This document shows, piece after piece, positions 58,523 to 64,000 of a DNA stretch of 64,000 nucleotides. Position 1 is the stretch's first letter. Each line of letters starts with the position of its first letter. The DNA is taken from positions 248,001 to 312,000 of the forward strand of contig CACYQB010000004.1 of the NCBI GenBank assembly GCA_902776435.1, in the 5' to 3' direction. The DNA is from an uncultured Bacteroidales bacterium (lineage in GTDB: Bacteria > Bacteroidota > Bacteroidia > Bacteroidales > Muribaculaceae). Below the pieces are notes generated by a model. The model saw only the letters and a list, made by a program, of their open reading frames with translations. It made no database searches and had not been told where the DNA came from. Position numbers and translations under genes: made by a program.

Positions 58523-59713
58523 TTAGGAGAGTTGTTGAACGGCCTCGGCTAGTTGTTTCATGCCTTTCTCGAGGATGGAGCGGGGAACGGCAACGTTCAG
58601 GCGCATGAAGCCGCTGCCTGCCTTGCCGAACATTGCGCCGTCGTTCAGCCCGAGGCGAGCCTTGTTGACAAACAAATCGATGAGCGCATCGTGATCCAGG
58701 CCGAGCCCGGTGCAGTCAAGCCAAACGAGGAAGGAGGCTTGAGGCTTGATGGCCGTGATGCCAGGGATGTGCTCGCGGCAATAGTCCACCACCATGTCGA
58801 TGTTGCCCTCAATGTACTCCAGGCATTGGGCAAGCCACTCGCCGCCATGACGATAGGCAGCGCGCGTAGCGGTCATCGAGAGGAAGTTGGGCGAGCATTG
58901 CTCATTGCTTTCCAGACGGTGGAAGAATGGCTTCCTCAAGTCGGGATTCTTGATTACGCACCACGAGCTCACGATGCCGGCAATATTGAACGTCTTGCTG
59001 GGAGCGCCCATCACCACGCCCACAGCGCGGGCATCATCGCTCACGGTAAGGAATGACGTGTGGCGGTACCCTTTCAATACCAGGTCACCATGAATCTCGT
59101 CGCTGAAGACCACGACTTGATATTTCCGTGCCAACGCTGCCACCTGGCGTTGCACGTCGGCAGGCCAAGCGATACCGATGGGGTTGTGCGGGTTGCACAA
59201 GACCATCATCTGGGGACGCTGCTCCTTGAAAATGCGTTCTAGTCCCTCGAGGTCCATCTTGTAGAACCCGTCTTCGGTCCTTAACAGGCCATTGTTGACC
59301 ACCATGCGGTTATTGGCCGTGATAAGCATCCTGAAGGGGTGATATACAGGCTCCTGGATAACCACCTTGTCGCCAGGACGGGTAAAGTGGTTCAGCGCAA
59401 GGCCGAAACCGTTGACGATGCCCCCGATAAAACAAGCCTCGTCGGTCGTGAACTCCAAGCCGTTGCGCTCGCGTTGCCAGTCAATGATCGACTGCCAGTA
59501 GTCCTCGAGGGGCACGCTGTAACCATAGATGGGATGGCCCGTGATGCGGTCCGCTAGAGCCTGGGTGATGTCAGGGCATGCCGCAAAGCCCATGTCAGCA
59601 ACCCACAAGGGCAAGACATCCTCGCGACCGAACATCTCCTTGCATCGGTCAACCATCACACAACCGGTACCCCGGCGGTCAATCACTCGGTCAAAGTCAT
59701 ATTTCTTCTCCAT
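58523..59713 (-). CDS. PatB/MalY-family PLP enzyme (cystathionine beta-lyase type)
   Basis: A 396-residue fold-type I PLP enzyme. Family features: FDRVIDRRGTGCVMVDRC at the start, VLPLWVADMGFAACPDITQA, GHPIYGYSVP, LCNPHNPIGIAW, VVFSDEIHGDLVLKGYRHTS and the PLP lysine in GAPSKTFNIAG (about residue 234). Such enzymes cleave cystathionine or cysteine to give homocysteine, pyruvate and ammonia or sulfide. A -7 box (TATTTTTG) lies at 59744-59751. Convergent with the aspartate-type aminotransferase. Confidence 0.92.
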   Translation of the reverse strand: MEKKYDFDRVIDRRGTGCVMVDRCKEMFGREDVLPLWVADMGFAACPDITQALADRITGHPIYGYSVPLEDYWQSIIDWQRERNGLEFTTDEACFIGGIVNGFGLALNHFTRPGDKVVIQEPVYHPFRMLITANNRMVVNNGLLRTEDGFYKMDLEGLERIFKEQRPQMMVLCNPHNPIGIAWPADVQRQVAALARKYQVVVFSDEIHGDLVLKGYRHTSFLTVSDDARAVGVVMGAPSKTFNIAGIVSSWCVIKNPDLRKPFFHRLESNEQCSPNFLSMTATRAAYRHGGEWLAQCLEYIEGNIDMVVDYCREHIPGITAIKPQASFLVWLDCTGLGLDHDALIDLFVNKARLGLNDGAMFGKAGSGFMRLNVAVPRSILEKGMKQLAEAVQQLS

Positions 59714-59743
59714 TTTGGTTCTTCAATTAAGGGTTTTATGTCG

Positions 59744-59751
59744 CAAAAATA
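59744..59751 (-). promoter_or_regulatory. -7 box TATTTTTG of the PatB-like gene
   Basis: Minus-strand TAnnTTTG match 30 bases before the ATG at 59713. Confidence 0.5.
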
Positions 59752-59810
59752 GGCATTTTTGGGGCGGTTGAAGAGAAAAAATCACTTTTTTTCAAAAAAA
59801 ATCACCAAAA

Positions 59811-59843
59811 TTGTTGGTGGTTCGGAAAAAAGCAGTACCTTTG
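59811..59843 (+). promoter_or_regulatory. Promoter of tRNA-Lys
   Basis: TTG boxes at 59811-59816, 19-base spacer, TACCTTTG at 59836-59843, 22 bases before the tRNA. Confidence 0.7.
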
Positions 59844-59865
59844 CAGTCGCAATTGAACAAACGAT

Positions 59866-59938
59866 GACTCCGTAGCTCAGTTGGTAGAGCAATTGACTCT
59901 TAATCAATGGGTCGTGGGTTCGAGTCCCACCGGGGTCA
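59866..59938 (+). tRNA. tRNA-Lys (anticodon CTT)
   Basis: Acceptor GACTCCG / CGGGGTC with discriminator A, anticodon stem ATTGA/TCAAT with loop CTCTTAA, T-arm GTGGGTTCGAGTCCCAC. Its 3' end and the downstream terminator recur twice further on (61675 and 63309). Confidence 0.95.
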
Positions 59939-59993
59939 CGAGAAGGAAAGCCAAATGACTTGTAATGAGCCGTTTGGCTTTTTCGTTGTGTCA
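59921..59993 (+). repeat. Direct repeat A: tRNA-Lys 3' end plus terminator (probable attachment site)
   Basis: Starts in the tRNA T-arm (CGAGTCCCACCGGGGTCACG) and continues AGAAGGAAAGCCAAATGACT ... GAGCCGTTTGGCTTTTTCGTTGTG. The AAGCCAAA / TTTGGCTT hairpin followed by T-residues is the tRNA terminator. Copies B (61675) and C (63309) follow downstream at about 1.75 and 3.4 kb. Confidence 0.85.
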
Positions 59994-60071
59994 CCCGTTG
60001 GCTTTCTCCCCTACCATCTGCTTGCCGAGGAATCAACCTCAAGGTTACCATCATAGGAATGGAATACCTGT

Positions 60072-61409
60072 TTATACCTCAGTCAGCAGGAATGCCAGAT
60101 ATAATGGCATCGTCAACAACGCTTCGTTGCGCCCGATGTTGTAATTGCCCAATTTGATGGCGCTCGTGACGTGATATTTTTCGGGATGTTTCAATACTGT
60201 TCGCAGGGATTTGGCATTGCCTGTCGTTGCTTTACATTCTACAGGAGTGCATTGGCCTTTATAACGGATTAAGAAATCCAGTTCCACGCCGCTATTTTTA
60301 TGATAATAATAGAGTTTGCGACCCATCTTGCCAAAGATGTCGGCTACAAGATTTTCAATGATGGCACCTTTATAACTGAGCAGATTGCCCTCCAAGATGC
60401 TTGACTGGGTACCTTCTTCCAGCATTGATACGAGCAAACCAATATCAGCCATATACACTTTAAACTCACTTTGGATCCTGTTCCCGTCAAGAGGCAGCTC
60501 AGTGATTGAAGTGTTATAGCATCGGCGAATGATACCCGCATCTTCAATCCACTGCAAGCTTCCTGTGTAGTCACGTCCTCGTCCTCCGGGACGAACCACG
60601 GTGTAGTTGAATTTCTTGTACTCACGTGCCAGTTGTGCTGGTATCGACTCAAAACACTCACGAATGCGTGATTTGTCAGCAGGAAGAGCATACTTCACCA
60701 TATCTGCTTTATAATCATCAACGATACGCCTCTGCACGGCAAGCACCTTTCCAATCTGCCTCGTCTCCATGAATGTGGAAATGACCTCTGGCATACCGCC
60801 CACAACGATATATTGATTCAGCAGGTCGCTGAAACGGTCATGCAGAGCTTCTTCAACTGGAGTTTCGTTGTTCAGGCATTTCTTCAGGTAGTCAATGTGT
60901 ACGTCCTTGATGCCGTTAGCCCATAACCACTCCTCGAAGTCCATGGGGTACATACTGACAATGTCCTCAAACCCGACCGGAATTGAGGCTTCTTCTTCCT
61001 CGGCTCTCTCTCCAGGTGTCTTGTAACCGTTGACACCAAGCAGAGATCCCGTACAGATGACTTCATAGCGCCCATCCAGGTGAAAGTATTTCAGCGAGCC
61101 TCTTGCCCTGGGGCAATCTTGTATCTCGTCAAAGACAAAGCAAGTCTTACTTGCCTCCACTTTGACGCTTGGCATGGCAGCAGTGATGCGCATGATGATA
61201 GAATCCACATCCAGATTTGGTGTGAAGAATTTCTTATACTCAGGATGTTCACGAAAATCCAGATAGACAACGTTTTTAAAATGCTTGCTAGCAAAATCCA
61301 TCACGCTGCTGGTTTTGCCACACTGACGAACACCTTTCACAACTAGGGGTTTGTGAGAGCCATCATCCAACCATGATTGAAACACCTTTTCTATCTTTCG
61401 TTTATACAT
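60072..61409 (-). CDS. AAA+ ATPase with DUF4143 (cassette 1)
   Basis: A 445-residue protein. The AAA_14 ATPase half shows Walker A KGVRQCGKTSSVMDF (about residues 25-39) and Walker B TCFVFDEIQDCPRARG (about 91-106). The DUF4143 half ends with VELDFLIRYKGQCTPVECKA, an ExD...ExK pattern recalling PD-(D/E)XK nucleases. Function of this widespread family is unknown. The start MYKRKIEKVFQSWL at 61409 is favoured because the -7 box at 61473-61480 excludes the longer frame to 61475. It is the only gene between direct repeats A and B, on the strand opposite to the tRNA. Only distantly similar to the ATPase of cassette 2. Confidence 0.88.
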   Translation of the reverse strand: MYKRKIEKVFQSWLDDGSHKPLVVKGVRQCGKTSSVMDFASKHFKNVVYLDFREHPEYKKFFTPNLDVDSIIMRITAAMPSVKVEASKTCFVFDEIQDCPRARGSLKYFHLDGRYEVICTGSLLGVNGYKTPGERAEEEEASIPVGFEDIVSMYPMDFEEWLWANGIKDVHIDYLKKCLNNETPVEEALHDRFSDLLNQYIVVGGMPEVISTFMETRQIGKVLAVQRRIVDDYKADMVKYALPADKSRIRECFESIPAQLAREYKKFNYTVVRPGGRGRDYTGSLQWIEDAGIIRRCYNTSITELPLDGNRIQSEFKVYMADIGLLVSMLEEGTQSSILEGNLLSYKGAIIENLVADIFGKMGRKLYYYHKNSGVELDFLIRYKGQCTPVECKATTGNAKSLRTVLKHPEKYHVTSAIKLGNYNIGRNEALLTMPLYLAFLLTEV

Positions 61410-61472
61410 ATAAACACATTTTAATGCCCACTTTTTCAGTAATTGCACACATTTTACTGCCGACTTTCGGCG

Positions 61473-61480
61473 CAAAGTTA
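61473..61480 (-). promoter_or_regulatory. -7 box TAACTTTG of the cassette 1 ATPase
   Basis: Minus-strand TAnnTTTG match 63 bases before the ATG at 61409. The remainder of the gap to repeat B shows no gene. Confidence 0.55.
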
Positions 61481-61674
61481 CACATTTTTTGATAAATCAA
61501 CACGAAAAAAGGCCCAAAATAAAGAAACCGTGATGAACGCTCTTTATGGGTGGTTGTCAAAAATGTCAACCGAGATTAGCACTTAATGGCACACGATGAC
61601 ATGGTGCCAACATTAGAAATTCATGGGAATCAGGCGGTTATAGTGTCAATTGCTGTCAAGCTATATTATGAGTC

Positions 61675-61747
61675 GGAGCCCACCGGGGTCACCAAAAGGA
61701 AAGCCAAATGGTTAGTAATGAGCCGTTTGGCTTTTTTGTTGTGAGTC
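61675..61747 (+). repeat. Direct repeat B: tRNA-Lys 3' end remnant plus terminator
   Basis: GGAGCCCACCGGGGTCACC followed by AAAAGGAAAGCCAAATGG ... GAGCCGTTTGGCTTTTTTGTTGTG. No full tRNA is present; only the last ~18 bases of the tRNA and its terminator are copied, with a few substitutions against A and C. Confidence 0.85.
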
Positions 61748-61763
61748 ATCTTGGGTTGTGTCT

Positions 61764-63098
61764 TTATATCAGGCTCAGCATATATATCGGTAGCAGGATT
61801 GTGTCTCCATCTCGTCTCAAGGCCTTGGTATAGACGACATAGCGCTTGTCGATGCGAGAGGAGAATTTTGCGCAAAAAGCATCTAGAGAAGTGTGGGATT
61901 TATAGCTTGATGATTTTACCTCTATGGGACAAATCTTTGCTCTGCGGGAGAGTAGAAAATCGACTTCACAGTTATGGCGATCGTCCTTTGCCCAAGTGTA
62001 AAAATACAACCTGTTGCCACTGCTACGCAGTATTTGGGCTGCCAAGTTTTCATAGACATAGCCTAAATTGGCGGGGAGCTTGTCTGACAGCAGTTTGTCG
62101 TACAGCATGTTCTCGGTAAACTGCTTGTCCCAGAATGCTAGTGTCACCATCAATCCCGTGTCACCCACATATATCTTTTGCCTGCTGCGATCTTCGCTGA
62201 ACGGCAATCCCACTTGTGGGTCAGTTGTATGGTAGGAAATGTTTACAGTCTTGCTTTCCTCCAATGCGATAAGCAGATCTTCCATCTTTTCTGCACCAAC
62301 TCCCTTGATGACTGAGGTAGGATAGAATCTACCCACTCCTCTAGCCAACATCTGAGGTATGGCACCATACAGTCTGCCTATCTTGCCAGTCTTGTCAATC
62401 TTGCGGAAATCATCGAAATAAAGTTTGAGTATCTTGCGTTTAACGGCGTCAACAGCCCTAAAATTCTTGGTTTGTAGGTATTCACTCACAGCCTGTGGCA
62501 TACCGCCCACCAGCATATACAAACGCAGATCGCGCATATAGCGGCGATTGATTTCATCATCCATCGTGCGGTTGCTATCTAGGAGTTGGCGCAGCAAGGG
62601 AATCGAAGCCATATCGCCTAAAGCCCAACGGAACTCCTCATAGTCCATCGGGAACATCTCCAAGCGGTCTTCTTCGCTGGGTATAGTGATGTTCTCGGTG
62701 TTTCTCCTGATACTGATTAAGGACCCCGTTTCTATATAATCGTATCTTCCGTCTTGGACTAGATATTTGATGGCTTGGCGAGCCTTGGGGCATTGCTGTA
62801 CCTCGTCAAAAATAATTACCGACTCTCGCTGGTAGAGTGTCGTGTGATAAGCGCTTTGCAGATAAAGAAAGATGTAGTCCAAGTCCATCAAATCGTCAAA
62901 CAGCGCTTTGATGCGAGCAGATGCTTTGTTGAAATCGATGAGGATATATGACTTGTATTCACGCTTTGCAAATGCTTCTACTATAGTGGATTTACCAATG
63001 CGTCGTGCACCCTCAATGAGTAATGCACTCTTGCCAGCATTGTCCTGCTTCCATTGCAGAATCTGACTATAGATTTTACGCTGAAAAATATTATCCAT
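61764..63098 (-). CDS. AAA+ ATPase with DUF4143 (cassette 2)
   Basis: A 444-residue protein with the same architecture as cassette 1: Walker A IEGARRIGKSTIVEAF (about residues 29-44), Walker B SVIIFDEVQQCPKARQ (about 92-107), YIETGSLISIRR sensor region, MLVGGMPQAVSEYL, and a C-terminal CEVDFLLSRRAKICPIEVKS (ExD...ExK). It is the only gene between direct repeats B and C. It is full length with no visible lesion. The two ATPases are clearly diverged, so the cassettes were acquired separately and did not arise by recent duplication; that is inference from the low visible identity. Confidence 0.88.
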   Translation of the reverse strand: MDNIFQRKIYSQILQWKQDNAGKSALLIEGARRIGKSTIVEAFAKREYKSYILIDFNKASARIKALFDDLMDLDYIFLYLQSAYHTTLYQRESVIIFDEVQQCPKARQAIKYLVQDGRYDYIETGSLISIRRNTENITIPSEEDRLEMFPMDYEEFRWALGDMASIPLLRQLLDSNRTMDDEINRRYMRDLRLYMLVGGMPQAVSEYLQTKNFRAVDAVKRKILKLYFDDFRKIDKTGKIGRLYGAIPQMLARGVGRFYPTSVIKGVGAEKMEDLLIALEESKTVNISYHTTDPQVGLPFSEDRSRQKIYVGDTGLMVTLAFWDKQFTENMLYDKLLSDKLPANLGYVYENLAAQILRSSGNRLYFYTWAKDDRHNCEVDFLLSRRAKICPIEVKSSSYKSHTSLDAFCAKFSSRIDKRYVVYTKALRRDGDTILLPIYMLSLI

Positions 63099-63121
63099 AA
63101 TTGAAAATTAATTATTTGCTG

Positions 63122-63129
63122 CAAAGTTA
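63122..63129 (-). promoter_or_regulatory. -7 box TAACTTTG of the cassette 2 ATPase
   Basis: Minus-strand TAnnTTTG match 23 bases before the ATG at 63098. Confidence 0.55.
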
Positions 63130-63308
63130 CTGATTATCTTTTATATATGCAACAATTATTGATGCAAGAACTATCTATCCCGTCATTTTATTTTTTAAAA
63201 ACCATAACGTTCCCCAATATTTTTTCATCAAAAATTCTATCAATCCCCGTTTTTTGTCCAGCAGGCAAATATAAAAGACTCAGAATTAAGTTAACACTAT
63301 AATGAATC

Positions 63309-63381
63309 AGAGCCCAACGGGGTCATGAGAAGGAAAGCCAAATGACTTGTAATGAGCCGTTTGGCTTTTTCGTTGTGTCAA
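63309..63381 (+). repeat. Direct repeat C: tRNA-Lys 3' end remnant plus terminator
   Basis: AGAGCCCAACGGGGTCATG then a ~55-base segment almost identical to repeat A (GAGAAGGAAAGCCAAATGAC ... GGCTTTTTCGTTGTGTCA). It is closer to A than B is, as expected for the outer boundary of an insertion. Confidence 0.85.
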
Positions 63382-63548
63382 CCATTGGCCTATTTCCCTG
63401 CGGGGCTAATGCTAATTACACGAATAATACGAATTGATAAAAAACAATAGTCAGATTGACGCCCAAGGCGTTACCGCTGCGGGCAGATGGTCGTTTCTTC
63501 GAGGTAGGATTGTCCCAGTCCTTCCTCGAAATCTGCGATTAAGTGAGT

Positions 63549-63575
63549 GCAATGTCAAACTTGTTTGAACATTGC
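63549..63575. other. Hairpin upstream of a small ORF
   Basis: GCAATGT-CAAAC / GTTTG-A-ACATTGC stem with one bulge. A second stem, TTCGAGG ... CCTCGAA, lies at about 63496-63530. Together they suggest structured RNA in the 63382-63591 gap. Confidence 0.45.
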
Positions 63576-63591
63576 TGAACGAGAGAAGATT

Positions 63592-63828
63592 ATGCAATAC
63601 GGCTTGTGGCAGGACTATGGCACGGGGCGCGAGACGCCCCGTGGCAACTCCGGCGATCTTGGCAGAGCCAAGCGTCGTCAGCGCCGCCGCTGGTTCAGCC
63701 GCAAGTATTATGCCTCAGTCATGCGACTGAAGGAGTTCTATGAGGAGAACGTAGGAGAGGCCTTCGCAGGCATCATGAGTGATTTTGCCCGGCGTGCAAA
63801 TTCCAGGACGCAAAGCGGCTCGGTTTGA
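63592..63828 (+). CDS. Small basic hypothetical protein
   Basis: A possible 78-residue protein beginning MQYGLWQDYGTGRETPRG, with a basic run (AKRRQRRRWFSRKYYASVM) and an acidic-amphipathic helix (LKEFYEENVGEAFAGI). The frame is open for 15 more codons upstream, but that part lies in a hairpin. No family recognised. No convincing promoter was found; the region follows repeat C, so it may belong to a third element beyond the window. Reality of the gene is uncertain. Confidence 0.4.
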   Translation: MQYGLWQDYGTGRETPRGNSGDLGRAKRRQRRRWFSRKYYASVMRLKEFYEENVGEAFAGIMSDFARRANSRTQSGSV

Positions 63829-63887
63829 GAAATATGGGTTATCTTTGCGGTGATATTTACACTGGTTAATTTAATGATTCTTTGCGA

Positions 63888-64000
63888 ATGATAGATTATC
63901 TATATTATTGTTATGATGTAAGGATAAAGAGGCTAGAGAGGAAATACCGTAACAAAAAATGGGCTTATACTCCGGTTGATTCGGGAGGCTCTTATGTTGC
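63888..64000 (+). CDS. Start of an unknown gene running off the right edge
   Basis: ATG at 63888 opens a frame of 37 codons without a stop to the window end (MIDYLYYCYDVRIKRLER, then YRNKKWAYTPVDSGGSY). A TATCTTTG -7 box lies at 63840-63847, 40 bases upstream. Nothing can be said of its function. Confidence 0.5.
   Translation, partial: MIDYLYYCYDVRIKRLERKYRNKKWAYTPVDSGGSYV

Noticed and set aside
59866-63381. Complete integrative element or prophage at tRNA-Lys
   Set aside because: No integrase, excisionase, structural phage or conjugation gene is present in the interval, so only attachment-site-like repeats and two ATPases can be claimed.

Overview
The window reads as a chromosomal segment of a Bacteroidales bacterium. 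The evidence is the repeated Bacteroidota -7 promoter box (TAnnTTTG, often with a TTTG or TTG box about 19-20 bases upstream) before genes on both strands, a C10 (streptopain-like) protease, a BspA-type leucine-rich protein with a Bacteroidales-style C-terminal tail, dockerin-like C-termini, ATP-type PEP carboxykinase, DUF4491 and Omp28-like proteins. A gut lineage such as Muribaculaceae or Prevotellaceae is my inference; nothing here fixes the genus. No rRNA, CRISPR array, transposase or integrase was found.

Layout. 1-2.9 kb: a MoxR ATPase coupled to a vWA/metallopeptidase-like partner (cut by the left edge), then an unknown protein. 3.0-6.4 kb: secreted C10 protease. 6.6-8.7 kb: a holin-like membrane protein and a YitT transporter enclosed by a 197-base inverted repeat. 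8.7-13.2 kb: thymidine kinase, zinc-ribbon coiled coil, Nif3-like protein, aspartyl-tRNA synthetase. 13.4-16.3 kb: 90-base repeats leading into tRNA-Pro, an Omp28-like secreted protein, tRNA-Asp. 16.4-24.1 kb: CorC/CNNM protein, LptC, outer-membrane barrel, CoaX, DivIC/FtsB-like protein, TrmD, secreted phosphoesterase, DUF4491. 24.3-33.1 kb: the most unusual block, a six-gene run with an actin/Hsp70-fold giant protein, a tubulin/FtsZ-fold protein, a vWA-like lipoprotein and three membrane proteins. 33.4-39.5 kb: LRR surface protein, tandem histidine phosphatases, glycosyltransferase. 39.7-46.3 kb: PckA, SlyD, RNA methyltransferase, polytopic protein, PdxB. 46.3-50.3 kb: ATPase pseudogene, rubrerythrin, LemA/TPM operon. 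50.4-59.7 kb: RecO, tRNA-Glu/rpsT/tRNA-Glu, ThyA-DHFR-LpxB, thioesterase, BASS transporter, lipid A acyltransferase, two PLP enzymes. 59.8-64 kb: tRNA-Lys followed by two cassettes, each with one AAA+/DUF4143 ATPase and each ended by a copy of the tRNA 3' end plus its terminator.

Functions. Envelope biogenesis recurs (LptC, LpxB, LpxL-like, DivIC-like, outer-membrane barrel), with nucleotide and folate metabolism (Tdk, ThyA, DHFR) and translation (AspS, TrmD, S20, five tRNAs). Four secreted proteins carry dockerin-like paired repeats.

Intergenic DNA is also notable. Several gaps hold repeats phased at 7 bases (TTTTTAG/TCCTTAG or TTTTAGG units), often folded as palindromes around a shared GCGGATGC core. 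Others hold units of the form CGCTAAGCC. Some of these repeats supply the stop codon of the neighbouring gene.
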